Program-made: the position numbers and the translations under genes
Shown: positions 41,409-50,568 of the stretch, in pieces
Numbering within the stretch: position 1 is the stretch's first letter
How the letters are laid out: the number at the start of each line of letters is the position of its first letter
The notes under the pieces: generated by a model
The model's input: only the letters and a program-made list of their open reading frames with translations
What the model was told of the DNA's origin: nothing
Database searches by the model: none
Assembly: GCF_034932105.1 (NCBI RefSeq)
Contig: NZ_JAYGIG010000006.1
Coordinates: forward strand, 29,862-93,861
Direction: 5' to 3'
Length of the DNA: 64,000 nt
DNA from: Leptothoe sp034932105
GTDB lineage: Bacteria; Cyanobacteriota; Cyanobacteriia; Phormidesmidales; Phormidesmidaceae

Positions 41409-42638
41409 CTATTGCAAGATCGTTTTAGAGGCAATACGAGTTTTCTTTTTCGCCTGTTCCGATAGGTCCTGGCCGGTCTGGAGCTGGGTGATGTTTTCTT
41501 GCAGGACCGTGGCGGCGTTTTGGTCTCCCATTTGGATGGCGGTTTGGGTGGCCGACTGGAGCATGGTGATGGCTCCGGTGCGATCCCCCTCTTGCAGCTT
41601 GGTTTCGGCGATTTGGGTTTGGCGATATTTGGCTAGGGCCAGGATGTACTGTTGGACTTGGGGGTCAGGGTTAGCCTGATAGGCATTCTGGGCAATCACG
41701 TCGATAAGGACTTTATCGGTGGATAGGGAACTGCCGAGGGCTGGATCGTCGTACTGTACTTCGACGTGGGCAATGGTATGGGTGCCCTCCAGCAGCTGAG
41801 AAACGTACAGGTTGGTGAGGATGATTCTGGGGGTGTCGGTCATCAGGTCCCCCAGCCGGATGATGGCTTTTTCCCCTTCGCGGCGGACGTCGAGTTCGAT
41901 AGTTTCAGGGAGAACTTGGGCGATGGGCTTGAGCTCGGCTAGGCGGGCCTGGGGTTCTAGGGTGAGAATGAGGTAAGCGTTAGTAAGGCTGACGGACTGG
42001 ACCCGGCTAAAGAGTCGGCTGAATTCTTGGATGGCGTTGTCGGGGTTTTGGATGTAGGCGAGACTGCCGTTGCCAGCGTCGGCCAGCTGCTCTAGGACGT
42101 CTTGGTTCCAGTGGTTGCCAAAGCCTAGGGTGCTGACGGTAAAGCTATAGCTGACAGCGAGCTGGGCGAGCTTGAGGCAACGTTCGTTACTGCCGTGCTC
42201 GTTTTCGCCGTCGGTGAGGAGGAAAATCTGGGAAATAGTGCCGGTTTTACCTTTGGCGACTTCTTCGATGCCGAGCTTTAACCCTGCGTCGATGGAGGTG
42301 CCCCCCCCAGCGCGGATGCCTTCGATGGCTTGGTTGATGGTGGCGGGATCGGTGGCGAGCTGGTTCGGGACGACGACCCGGGCTTCATGGTCAAAGGAAA
42401 TTATGGAGATACGGTCTTGGGGAGACAGGCTATGGACAATTTTCTGGGCAGCGGTGCGGACGGTTTTGATGGGGGGACCGCCCATGGAACCGCTTTGATC
42501 CAAAATTAAGCATAGGTTTAGGGGGGCCCGCTCACCGCTAGGGATGGCCTGCACAGAAATGGCCAAGTGTCGCTGACTGTTGGCTTGGGCGGTGTCTAGG
42601 TTGCGATCGCTAATGGACCACTGCACGTTAGCTTTCAT
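41409..42638 (-). CDS. VWA-domain protein
   Basis: A 409-residue protein. The von Willebrand factor A domain covers about residues 40-215, with a complete metal-ion-dependent adhesion site: DQSGSMGG at about 47-54, a threonine in GGGTSIDAGLKLG, and an aspartate in FLLTDGENEHGS. The C-terminal half has a beta-rich segment and a helical tail with TPR-like character (ETKLQEGDRTGAITMLQSAT). There is no signal peptide, so it is probably cytoplasmic. Related cyanobacterial proteins are often encoded near kinases and FHA proteins, but no such genes are adjacent here. The ligand is unknown. Confidence 0.85.
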   Translation of the reverse strand: MKANVQWSISDRNLDTAQANSQRHLAISVQAIPSGERAPLNLCLILDQSGSMGGPPIKTVRTAAQKIVHSLSPQDRISIISFDHEARVVVPNQLATDPATINQAIEGIRAGGGTSIDAGLKLGIEEVAKGKTGTISQIFLLTDGENEHGSNERCLKLAQLAVSYSFTVSTLGFGNHWNQDVLEQLADAGNGSLAYIQNPDNAIQEFSRLFSRVQSVSLTNAYLILTLEPQARLAELKPIAQVLPETIELDVRREGEKAIIRLGDLMTDTPRIILTNLYVSQLLEGTHTIAHVEVQYDDPALGSSLSTDKVLIDVIAQNAYQANPDPQVQQYILALAKYRQTQIAETKLQEGDRTGAITMLQSATQTAIQMGDQNAATVLQENITQLQTGQDLSEQAKKKTRIASKTILQ

Positions 42639-43076
42639 TCGTTCTTTTCCCTGCCAATGACACTAATGGTAGTAATGGTTCTAAATATTTCACCTAAATG
42701 CATCATCCTAATTTGCTGAAAAACTCCCGCCATTGGTGCAGAGTTGTCATTGTGTTCAATGTTCCCATGGGGTACCTAAGTATGTTGAGGTGATAAACAT
42801 TAAGAATCCGTAGAGATGAACCACATCATCTCAGCCACAATTCCCTACGAAACTAGACGTTGCTGTGGCAGTTTCTTTCCCCCAGGTTTTAATCCGGTCG
42901 TCATGGGCGGATATCCCCCAAGGTCGGTGCTCTGCGAGCTTGGACAGAGCAAGTTACACTATGTAGGCGTCAATAATCTGTGACATCAAACTGTGACATT
43001 ACAGTTTATTGATCCATAACGTTGAACGGTGAACAGCTGACACCACTAAGGGTTAAACAGAGGGCTAACTGGGTCT
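42639..43076. other. Divergent promoter region, VWA gene and clp cluster
   Basis: Non-coding. It should carry the promoter of the three-gene clp cluster and of the VWA gene. I see no RNA gene or strong hairpin. Confidence 0.45.
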
Positions 43077-43769
43077 ATGAGTTCTAATATCAAAGCCGTA
43101 CAGGCTCCTTACTATGGCGGGGATGCTTCGTTCCGTACACCCCCTCCCGACTTACAATCGCTTCTCCTCAAAGAGCGGATTGTTTATTTGGGGACGCCCC
43201 TAGTGTCATCAGACGATTACAAGCGTCAAATGGGCATGGATGTCACCCGGTTGATTATCGCCCAGCTACTCTATTTAGAGTTTGACGATCCTGAAAAGCC
43301 GATCTATTTCTATATCAATTCCACTGGCACGTCTTGGTATACCGGTGATGCCCTTGGCTTTGAAACAGAAGCCTTCGCCATTTGCGATACCATGCGTTAC
43401 ATTCGCCCTCCGGTCCACACCATTTGTATTGGTCAGGCCATGGGGACAGCTGCCATGATTTTAGCGTCCGGCACCAAGGGGTCGCGCGCCAGCTTACCCC
43501 ACGCCACTATTGTGCTAAACCAGCCACGTACAGGGGCTCGGGGCCAAGCCACTGATATTCAAATTCGAGCCAAGGAAGTGCTGGCTAACCGCGAGGCAAC
43601 CCTAGACATTCTGTCTCGCTGCACCGGGCAAACCCCGGAAAAACTGCAAAAAGATACGGATCGCATGTTCTATCTCACCCCGGCGGAAGCAAAAGAATAC
43701 GGTCTGATTGATCGGGTGCTGGAAAGTGCCAAGGAACTGCCCAAGCAAATTCCAGCGGGCATCAGTTAA
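43077..43769 (+). CDS. ClpP-like protein lacking catalytic residues (ClpR type)
   Basis: A 230-residue ClpP-fold protein. Where active ClpP has the nucleophile in A-S-M-G, this reads GQAMGTAAMIL, with glycine in place of the serine. Where the catalytic histidine stands in H-Q-P it reads NQPRTG. An insertion of about nine residues (in GTSWYTGDALGFETEAF) follows the INS motif, as in cyanobacterial and plastid ClpR proteins. It is therefore probably a structural subunit of a mixed ClpP/R ring. It is the first of three adjacent clp genes, 2 nt upstream of the next. Confidence 0.85.
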   Translation: MSSNIKAVQAPYYGGDASFRTPPPDLQSLLLKERIVYLGTPLVSSDDYKRQMGMDVTRLIIAQLLYLEFDDPEKPIYFYINSTGTSWYTGDALGFETEAFAICDTMRYIRPPVHTICIGQAMGTAAMILASGTKGSRASLPHATIVLNQPRTGARGQATDIQIRAKEVLANREATLDILSRCTGQTPEKLQKDTDRMFYLTPAEAKEYGLIDRVLESAKELPKQIPAGIS

Positions 43770-43771
43770 CT

Positions 43772-44410
43772 ATGTCTGTAGAACGTCCTATCCGTGTGCC
43801 TTACAACTTGCCCGGGAGCCGTCAGTGGGCTTGGGTGAGTATCTACACCCGCATGAGCCAAGAACGGATTTTGTTCCTCAATCAGCCATTGACTGATGGT
43901 GTGGCTAACTCCCTGATTTCGGCCTTGCTCTACTTAGATTCTGAGGATCCGGGTAAGCCGATTTATTTGTACATTAACTCCCTGGGCGATCCTGTGATGG
44001 CTGGCATGGCGGATGGTTCCGCTGGCATGATGTCCATTACGGCTGGCTTAGCGGTGTATGACACCATGCGCCACATTAAGTCAGATGTGATTACCATCTG
44101 CATGGGCCAGGCGGTCGGTATGGCAGCGGTGTTACTATCCTGTGGTGCCAAGGGCAAGCGTTCTAGCCTGCCCAATGCGTCTATTGCGCTGATGCACCCC
44201 TACAGCGGCACTCGCGGTCAAGCGACTGACATTGAGTTAAATGCCGATGAGGTGCTTAGTAAAACAGCGTTGATTAATCAGCTGTTGAGCGAAAATACCG
44301 GTAAGACCGAAGAACAGGTCCATAAGGACATGCAACGGATGTTTTATCTCACCCCCCAGGAGGCTATTGAGTATGGCCTGATTGACCGGGTGATTGAACA
44401 GCCTTCGTAA
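43772..44410 (+). CDS. clpR: Second ClpP-like protein without the nucleophile serine
   Basis: A 212-residue ClpP-fold protein. The nucleophile position is lost (GQAVGMAAVLLS) while the histidine is kept (ALMHPYSGTRGQ). About 14 residues (DGSAGMMSITAG region) are inserted between the INS loop and the YDTMR helix, as in the L1 insertion of ClpR. It is thus a second inactive or weakly active ring subunit, different from its neighbour. It starts 2 nt after the first clp gene and lies 71 bp before an intact clpP. Gene naming among cyanobacterial Clp paralogues is not uniform; clpR is the best fit. Confidence 0.8.
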   Translation: MSVERPIRVPYNLPGSRQWAWVSIYTRMSQERILFLNQPLTDGVANSLISALLYLDSEDPGKPIYLYINSLGDPVMAGMADGSAGMMSITAGLAVYDTMRHIKSDVITICMGQAVGMAAVLLSCGAKGKRSSLPNASIALMHPYSGTRGQATDIELNADEVLSKTALINQLLSENTGKTEEQVHKDMQRMFYLTPQEAIEYGLIDRVIEQPS

Positions 44411-44481
44411 GTTGGGTGGAGCCTAACGCAACCTATTCCCATTCATTTTCCGTAAACCCCTTATTATTACCCCATTGACCC

Positions 44482-45078
44482 ATGCCTATCGGTATTCCTA
44501 GCGTTCCCTATCGTCTCCCTGGCGGCAATTACGAACAGTGGATCAGTATTTACGAGCGTCTGTTTCGTGAGCGGATCATTTTTCTAACGGAGGAGGTCAG
44601 CGACAGCATTGCTAATGCCATTGTGGCTTACATGCTGTATTTGGATTCGGATGATCCGACGAAGCCGATCTATCTATATATCAACTCTCCGGGTGGTTCA
44701 GTCACGGCGGGGATGGCGATCTACGATACGATGCGCTACATCAAGTCGGAAGTGGTGACGATCTGTGTAGGCTTAGCGGCTTCCATGGGCTCATTTTTGC
44801 TGTGTGCTGGGGCGCCGGGTAAGCGTCTGGCGTTGCCCCATTCTCGGATTATGATTCACCAGCCTCTGGGTGGGGTGGGTCGGCGTCAGGCGACGGATAT
44901 CGAGATTGAGGCCAACCACATTGTGCAGATTAAGGGCCGCTTAAATGGCTTGATGGCCGAGCATACGGGCCAAACCATTGAGAAAATTGAAAAGGATACG
45001 GACCGTGACAATTTTATGTCGGCGGCGGAGGCGCAAGCCTATGGTTTGATTGATCGGGTGATTGAAGAGCGGGTCTAG
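44482..45078 (+). CDS. clpP: ATP-dependent Clp protease proteolytic subunit, active
   Basis: A 198-residue ClpP with a complete catalytic triad: the serine in VGLAASMGSFLLCAG, the histidine in RIMIHQPLGGVG, and the aspartate in KIEKDTDRDNF. YINSPGGSVTAGMAIYDTMR is the canonical substrate groove. It forms the proteolytic chamber of Clp with a ClpC or ClpX unfoldase. Next to two degenerate paralogues it probably supplies the active sites of a mixed ring, in the way ClpP3 does with ClpR in other cyanobacteria. Confidence 0.9.
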   Translation: MPIGIPSVPYRLPGGNYEQWISIYERLFRERIIFLTEEVSDSIANAIVAYMLYLDSDDPTKPIYLYINSPGGSVTAGMAIYDTMRYIKSEVVTICVGLAASMGSFLLCAGAPGKRLALPHSRIMIHQPLGGVGRRQATDIEIEANHIVQIKGRLNGLMAEHTGQTIEKIEKDTDRDNFMSAAEAQAYGLIDRVIEERV

Positions 45079-45179
45079 CGGGTCTGGGGGATCAAATGGA
45101 TCGGTTCTGTGGATCCCTCCCCCTATTCATACTCTGCGTTTTAATGGCAGAATCTTGAGCAATCTGGTCTGTGGGTGCC

Positions 45180-45758
45180 ATGGGATTAGCTGATTATTAC
45201 CGCACATTAGGTTTACGGACGGGGGCTTCTTTTGAAGATGTCAAGGCGGCTTACCGTAAATTAGCGCGCAAGTATCACCCGGATGTGAATCCTGAGGATC
45301 AGCAAGCGCAGGATCGATTTATCAAGGTGACTAAGGCCTATGAGGCATTGCTGGAGGTGTTTTATCCAGATGATGATGTCGTTGACGATGGGCCTGATGA
45401 TGAGCTTGATGAAGCTGAGGATGTGAGTCCGGTCCAGACGAATCCAGGTCTGTCGGAGCATGAGCAAAAGCTGAAGCAGGATTCCTATCAACAGTTGAAT
45501 GTGCTGCTTAAACAGCAGAAGTTTCCCCGTGCGATCGCATTAGTTGAAGGTTTAGCCCAGCGCATTACCCACGACTCAGAGGTGCGCCAGTGGCAGGCCA
45601 TTACCTACCAACGCTGGGGCCGTGAGTTGATCACCCAAGGCCAGCTGGGCAAAGCCCGCATCTATCTGGATAAAGCTCTCAAAACCGACCCGTTGAATAA
45701 GTCATTATGGGTGGAAATTAACCGTGATTTCCAAGCGATTGAGCAAAAATTGACGTAG
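45180..45758 (+). CDS. DnaJ-domain protein with TPR-like C-terminus
   Basis: About 192 residues. The J domain occupies residues 1-65 (LADYYRTLGLRTGASFEDVK, HPD at 33-35) and is the part that stimulates Hsp70 ATPase. An acidic linker (about 65-90, rich in Asp and Glu) leads to a helical C-terminal part with TPR-like character (GQLGKARIYLDKALKTDPLN). There is no zinc-finger or substrate-binding domain, so it is a type III J protein. It follows the clp cluster on the same strand by 101 bp. A chaperone and protease association is suggestive. Confidence 0.85.
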   Translation: MGLADYYRTLGLRTGASFEDVKAAYRKLARKYHPDVNPEDQQAQDRFIKVTKAYEALLEVFYPDDDVVDDGPDDELDEAEDVSPVQTNPGLSEHEQKLKQDSYQQLNVLLKQQKFPRAIALVEGLAQRITHDSEVRQWQAITYQRWGRELITQGQLGKARIYLDKALKTDPLNKSLWVEINRDFQAIEQKLT

Positions 45759-45762
45759 AGCC

Positions 45763-46254
45763 ATGGTTCAATGCTGGGTTTCCAAAGATTTTGATGTGCC
45801 CGTTGTGTTCGAGACCGATGGGTATCGTCTACGGATGCTAACGGTCAACGATGTGGTGAAAGACTTTGATGCGGTGATCACCAGTGAAGAGCATTTGCAG
45901 GGAATCTTTCCCCCACCCAGTAGCTGGCCCCAGGGCCTCACGCTGGAGCAGGATCTGATCGATCTAGGTTGGCATCAAAAAGAGTTTCAACGGCGCACAT
46001 CCTTTGCTTACACCATGGTGAGCCTAGATGAAAGTCGTTGTTTAGGCTGTGTATATTTCTATCCGTCAGATCGCCAGGGCTATGACATGTATGCTCTGTT
46101 GTGGGTGCGCCAAAGCGAGTTGGCTAGCGGTTTGGAAGATTGTTTATTGGCCAATGTTAGACAGTGGCTAAGGGATGTTTGGCCCTTTGAATCGGTGGGT
46201 TTCCCCGGACGTGATTTGAGTTGGGAGGATTGGTTTGCATTACCTGAAAAGTAG
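45763..46254 (+). CDS. GNAT-like N-acetyltransferase family protein
   Basis: A 163-residue protein 4 nt downstream of the DnaJ gene, so probably co-transcribed. The pattern RLRMLTVNDVVKDFDAVITS at the start and SLDESRCLGCVYFYPSDRQG followed by YALLWVRQSELASGLEDCLL fits a diverged GNAT fold, with strands 4 and 5 preceding the acetyl-CoA site. The usual Q/R-x-x-G-x-G/A loop is not clear. It may therefore have lost catalysis or act on an unusual substrate. Confidence 0.6.
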   Translation: MVQCWVSKDFDVPVVFETDGYRLRMLTVNDVVKDFDAVITSEEHLQGIFPPPSSWPQGLTLEQDLIDLGWHQKEFQRRTSFAYTMVSLDESRCLGCVYFYPSDRQGYDMYALLWVRQSELASGLEDCLLANVRQWLRDVWPFESVGFPGRDLSWEDWFALPEK

Positions 46255-46257
46255 GGG

Positions 46258-47142
46258 TCACTTGTCTTCCTGTTGCAGGGTGAGGCTGAGTTGATAAATC
46301 TCTCGTTTGGAGAGACCTGTTTTCTGGGCGAGTTGGCGGCTGGCGTTGGAGGGAGAGAGTCCTTGGGTGATGAGAGTTTCTAGCTGTTGCCGTAGGTCGG
46401 CCTCAGATATGGTCTGGGGTGTGGTGGTATAGCCTGCGATCGCAACCGTAAACTCTCCCCTCGGCTCAGTCACCGTAAAATGTTCGATGGCCCCCCTGAC
46501 GGTCCCCCGCCAAAATTCCTCATAGCGCTTGGTCAATTCCCTCGCAATTGTCACCGGTCGTTCACCCCCCAAATGGGTTTGTAAATCGCCCAATGTTTTC
46601 AGTAACCGATGAGGACTTTCATAGAGCACCATGGTCCGTGGTTCCGTAGCCAGCTGGGTCAGACGCTCAGTCCGAACTTTGCCCTTCACGGGCAAGAAAC
46701 CCTCAAAGGTAAACCGATCCGATGGCAGCGCTGAAGCCGCAATCGCACTCACCACCGCCGCTGGGCCAGGAATCGGACTCACGACAATTCCGGCCTCGGC
46801 ACAGGCACACACTAGCCCATACCCCGGATCAGAAATGCCCGGCATCCCCGCATCGCTCACCAGGGCAATAGTCTGCCCTGCCCGTAGTTTTTCCATCAGC
46901 TGGGGAATCCGAGTTTGGGCATTGTGCTCGTGGTAACTGATCTGGGGTGTCCCAATCTGAAAATGATGCAGCAGCTTCCCCGTGTGGCGCGTATCCTCCG
47001 CCGCAATCAGATCCGCCTCTTTCAACATGCGAATAGCCCGAAACGTAATGTCTTCCAGGTTGCCGATGGGAGTCGCCACCAGGTAAAGGATACCCAGGGA
47101 TGGAGCCGGTGATGGGTCAGGAGGAATGGGGGAATCAGACAA
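46258..47142 (-). CDS. rsmI: 16S rRNA (cytidine1402-2'-O)-methyltransferase
   Basis: A 294-residue RsmI. The start LYLVATPIGNLEDITFRAIR, AAEDTRHTGKLLHHF and ALVSDAGMPGISDPGY, then IPGPAAVVSAIAASALPSDR and VLYESPHRLLKTL, are all standard for this tetrapyrrole-methylase-fold enzyme. It methylates the ribose of C1402 in the ribosomal decoding centre. A C-terminal helical domain (ASRQLAQKTGLSKREIYQLS) is present as usual. A HIP1 site at 46436 marks a strong strand-composition flip inside the gene. Confidence 0.95.
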   Translation of the reverse strand: MSDSPIPPDPSPAPSLGILYLVATPIGNLEDITFRAIRMLKEADLIAAEDTRHTGKLLHHFQIGTPQISYHEHNAQTRIPQLMEKLRAGQTIALVSDAGMPGISDPGYGLVCACAEAGIVVSPIPGPAAVVSAIAASALPSDRFTFEGFLPVKGKVRTERLTQLATEPRTMVLYESPHRLLKTLGDLQTHLGGERPVTIARELTKRYEEFWRGTVRGAIEHFTVTEPRGEFTVAIAGYTTTPQTISEADLRQQLETLITQGLSPSNASRQLAQKTGLSKREIYQLSLTLQQEDK

Positions 47143-47212
47143 GGGGGAGTTTTGGGTTTTGAGTGCTTAGTTTTGAGTTTAAGTGGTAAGAATCCATTAC
47201 TCAAAATGACCT

Positions 47213-48091
47213 ATGCGTGGACTGTTCGTTGGCCTCATGACCCTAGACTGCATCTACCAGGCGCAGCGACCGCCCCAGGCCAATGAAAAACTGGTGGCCC
47301 AGGCGGCCATGATGGCGGCAGGTGGTCCGGCCACCAATGCCGCAGTGGCCTTTGCAGCCCTGGGGGGCCAGGCTACGGTCATGGCTGCGGTGGGTCAACA
47401 TCCGGTGACGGCTCTGCTGCGGGAGGATATGGCCCAGGTGGGAGTGACCCTGCGAGATCTCTCCCCATCTCGGTCTGACCCACCACCCCTGTCCTCCATT
47501 GTGGTGTCTCAATCCGGTGACCGGGCGGTCATTTCCCGCAATGCTGAAGGCCTTCAGATAGACCCTCAGACCATGGCGCTGGATGGGGGGCTGACGGATG
47601 GGGTGCTAACTGATGTAAATGTGGTGCTTCTAGACGGTCATCAAATGGCCTTAAGTCAGCGGATCGCTCTGATGGCCAAGTCCTTGGGCATTCCCGTGGT
47701 GGTGGATGCGGGCAGTTGGAAGCCGGGGTTTGATCAGGTGCTGGCCCTGGCCCAGGTGGTAATTGCCTCGGCTAATTTTCGCCCCCCCGACCCCCATGGG
47801 GACGATGGAATGGCCTATTTCCAGGGCCTAGGCATACCCCAGATTGCCATTACCCAAGGTGAGTACCCCATTGTGGTGAGTGATCAGGGCCGATTAGGGG
47901 AACTGGCGGTACCGGCGACGACGGTGGTCGATACCCTGGGGGCCGGGGATATTTTCCATGGGGCATTTTGTCATGCCATTTGTGATGCTGGGGGCGTTAG
48001 TTTTTCTGCTGCCCTCACTCAGGCCAGCCAGGTGGCAAGTCTGAGCTGCCGTTATTTTGGCACCCGGGCCTGGATTCCTTACAGTAACTAA
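47213..48091 (+). CDS. PfkB-family carbohydrate kinase
   Basis: A 292-residue ribokinase-like kinase. The substrate-binding start GGPATNAAVAFAALGGQATV follows a short beta segment, and the ATP and catalytic motif is VVDTLGAGDIFHGAFCHAI with the catalytic aspartate in GAGD. Middle segments (VVVDAGSWKPGFDQVL) fit the fold. The substrate could be fructose, ribose or another sugar; the sequence does not decide. It is divergent from rsmI with 70 bp between. Confidence 0.85.
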   Translation: MRGLFVGLMTLDCIYQAQRPPQANEKLVAQAAMMAAGGPATNAAVAFAALGGQATVMAAVGQHPVTALLREDMAQVGVTLRDLSPSRSDPPPLSSIVVSQSGDRAVISRNAEGLQIDPQTMALDGGLTDGVLTDVNVVLLDGHQMALSQRIALMAKSLGIPVVVDAGSWKPGFDQVLALAQVVIASANFRPPDPHGDDGMAYFQGLGIPQIAITQGEYPIVVSDQGRLGELAVPATTVVDTLGAGDIFHGAFCHAICDAGGVSFSAALTQASQVASLSCRYFGTRAWIPYSN

Positions 48092-48206
48092 CTCAATTCA
48101 CGGTATCTAGATAAAATCACTGACTTTCTACAGGATATGTAGATATGTTTCGGTAAACTATGCAAGGAGTCGTTTGACTACTGCTAACTTTTTATCGTTA
48201 TTGATT

Positions 48207-49160
48207 ATGGCCTACGAAAAGGAAAAGGAAATTGCGATCGCAGCCGTTCAAGCTGCGGCCACCGTATGTGAAAAAGTACGGGCTGAAATGGTGCCTGAAG
48301 CGATTGAAAAATCTGATAAAAGTCCGGTGACGGTGGCTGACTTTGGGGCCCAGGCCATTGTCTGCAAAATGATTAAAGACGCCTTCCCCAGCGATCCCAT
48401 TGTGGGTGAGGAAGATGCGAATGATCTCAGAACCCCAGAGATGGCCGCCCGGTTAGCCCAGGTCACAGGCTATGTGAAAGCCGTGCTCCCCGATGCCACT
48501 GATGAGCAAATTCCTAGTTGGATTGACCAGGGCAATGGTAGTATCAGCCCCCGCTACTGGACCCTAGACCCCATCGACGGTACCAAGGGCTTTTTACGGG
48601 GTGACCAGTACGCGGTGGCCCTGGCCATGGTGGAAGATGGCGATGTCAAAGTGGGTATTTTGGGCTGCCCGGCCCTGAAGCTGGGCGATCGTTCTGGTAT
48701 TTTGTTTGTCGCTATCCGGGGCGAGGGGGCCATGATGATGAACATGGACGGTAGCAACCCTGAGAAAATCTCTGTCACCTCGTCCTCTGATCTAGAGCAC
48801 TTCCGCTTTGTAGAAAGTGTGGCCCACGGTGACCAAGAACTCCATTCCCGCATTGCTAAGGCGGCCGGGATTACTACCGATTCCATTCGTATGGACAGCC
48901 AGGCTAAATACGGTGCGGTGGCTTCCGGTAATGCTGTGCTCTATCTACGCTTGCCCTCGGCTAAGTATCCTGACTATCGCGAAAAGATTTGGGACCATGC
49001 CGCTGGCGTCCTCGTGATTGAGGAAGCCGGGGGGAAAGTCACTGACATGCATGGTAAGGCCCTAGACTTTTCCAAGGAGCCTAGCTTTGTGGATACCCAG
49101 GGTGTGATTGTCAGCAATGGCGAAATCCATGACAAAGTATTGGCGGTACTGGCTAATTAA
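48207..49160 (+). CDS. cysQ: 3'(2'),5'-bisphosphate nucleotidase (CysQ/HAL2-like)
   Basis: About 317 residues of the inositol-monophosphatase superfamily. Metal sites lie in PIVGEEDAND and WTLDPIDGTKGFLRGDQYAV (DPIDGTKG), with WDHAAGVLVIEEAGG near the end. This long form, with about 40 extra residues between the first two sites, is typical of HAL2-like enzymes that hydrolyse PAP or PAPS from sulfate metabolism. The start is uncertain: ATG 48207 gives the common MAYEKEK start. A TTG at 48174 with AAGGAG (48164-48169) four bases upstream would add 11 residues. Confidence 0.9.
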   Translation: MAYEKEKEIAIAAVQAAATVCEKVRAEMVPEAIEKSDKSPVTVADFGAQAIVCKMIKDAFPSDPIVGEEDANDLRTPEMAARLAQVTGYVKAVLPDATDEQIPSWIDQGNGSISPRYWTLDPIDGTKGFLRGDQYAVALAMVEDGDVKVGILGCPALKLGDRSGILFVAIRGEGAMMMNMDGSNPEKISVTSSSDLEHFRFVESVAHGDQELHSRIAKAAGITTDSIRMDSQAKYGAVASGNAVLYLRLPSAKYPDYREKIWDHAAGVLVIEEAGGKVTDMHGKALDFSKEPSFVDTQGVIVSNGEIHDKVLAVLAN

Positions 49161-49227
49161 CCCGCTGAGGGTTAGGGGATGCACCCCATTGGGTTAATTC
49201 ATCCATAGGTCAACCAACGGTCAACCA

Positions 49228-49276
49228 AAAATCAACAGAAAAGGGCGCTAGATTGCGTCCTTTTCTGTTGATTTTT
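49228..49276. terminator. Bidirectional terminator between cysQ and murI
   Basis: AAAAATCAACAGAAAAGG and the mirrored CCTTTTCTGTTGATTTTT form a long stem with a short loop and an A-run/T-run on either side. The two genes are convergent. Confidence 0.85.
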
Positions 49277-49324
49277 ATCGGTCGATTTGAGGACTGTTAG
49301 GGGTGATCAGCTGGGCTTTTGGAT

Positions 49325-50170
49325 TTAGATTGACCGTGCGATCGCAAGTCCTTCCAAAACCGCCAAACTAACCTGTTGCACATCTGGTTTAAAGCCAATC
49401 CATTGACCCGAAACCTTAGCAAACTGCTCCGCATCACCACTGACGTAGAAATCAATTTCTGATTTTGTATCGGTGTTGCGCAACCCCAAAATATCCAACT
49501 CCTTGGTCATGGCAGAAACCAAAGAACTGGCCGGATTGATCACCGTAATCGACGGCGGCAAAATCTGATCCATCAGCGGTGCTAGGTGGGGATAGTGGGT
49601 GCAGCCATACACCAGGGTGTCAATATTAGCCGCCATCAAAGGCTTCAAATAGTCCGTTGCTACCGCTCGCGTGTAGGGATCATCGATGCGGCTTTGCTCA
49701 ATTAAGGGTACAAAATCAGGACAGCCCACCTGCCAAACCTTAGCTGTTGGCGAGGCTTCTAAAATTGCCTGCTTGTAAGCATTACTCTGGGCCGTGGCCA
49801 CCGTAGAAATGACGCCAATCCGCTGGCCCGCTTTGGCCGCCGCCCGTGCCCCCGGCAAGATAATACCGAGAATGGGCAAATCAAACTCATCCCGCACGAT
49901 TTCTAAGGCTAGGGCCGAACTGGTATTACAGGCCATCACCACCATCTTGACGCCCTGGCCCTGCATCCACGTAATGATTTCCCGCACAAACTGCACAAGC
50001 TCTGCCTGGGACCGATTCCCATAGGGAACGCGGGCCGTATCCCCAAAGTAAAGCAGAGATTCAGCAGGAAGATCGGCCATAATCTCCCGTAATACCGTTA
50101 ATCCTCCAACACCACTGTCAAAAACGCCAATTTTACCGATTTGTCTGGGCATTTGAAGGAATTTTGTCAT
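49325..50170 (-). CDS. murI: Glutamate racemase
   Basis: A 281-residue MurI making D-glutamate for peptidoglycan. IGVFDSGVGGLTVLREI and YFGDTARVPYGNRS are at the start. The two catalytic cysteines are in VVMACNTSSALAL and LVYGCTHYPHLAPL. Both substrate-binding aspartate and serine residues are in the first motif. It is transcribed toward cysQ and shares a terminator with it. A HIP1 site lies at 49338, just inside the 3' end. Confidence 0.95.
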   Translation of the reverse strand: MTKFLQMPRQIGKIGVFDSGVGGLTVLREIMADLPAESLLYFGDTARVPYGNRSQAELVQFVREIITWMQGQGVKMVVMACNTSSALALEIVRDEFDLPILGIILPGARAAAKAGQRIGVISTVATAQSNAYKQAILEASPTAKVWQVGCPDFVPLIEQSRIDDPYTRAVATDYLKPLMAANIDTLVYGCTHYPHLAPLMDQILPPSITVINPASSLVSAMTKELDILGLRNTDTKSEIDFYVSGDAEQFAKVSGQWIGFKPDVQQVSLAVLEGLAIARSI

Positions 50171-50568
50171 GATTAAGGACGCTTTCTGCTCTTGATATTT
50201 TATGTTGCTTAGAGTTTAGTCGGATTTTTCGTTAGATTCTAGTCCCATGGCAAAGGTTTCAGCAAGATTACTTAGTCATAGCGAACATATATATTGCGCA
50301 ATATTGTGCAACTCAGCCATTGTGATAGGTATGGCTGATATCTGGGCCTAGGCCGCCAGGGGGTATCTGCCGCTAGAGTATATCGGATGTGATCGCCCAT
50401 GATATGACTTTCAATTACTGGCAGACATCAGCAGGAGGATCTGCTTGAACAGTGGAATAGGTTTAGAAAATTAAAGCAATATGGGGCCCAATTCCTAGGC
50501 CCCAGCGAGTTGTCAGTGAATTTTGATCTTGGTCTAATGTCTACAATCCACATCTATGGTGGCAACGT
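50171..50568. other. Intergenic region
   Basis: Upstream region of murI and downstream region of the antiporter gene. I see no gene, RNA or strong hairpin. Confidence 0.4.
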
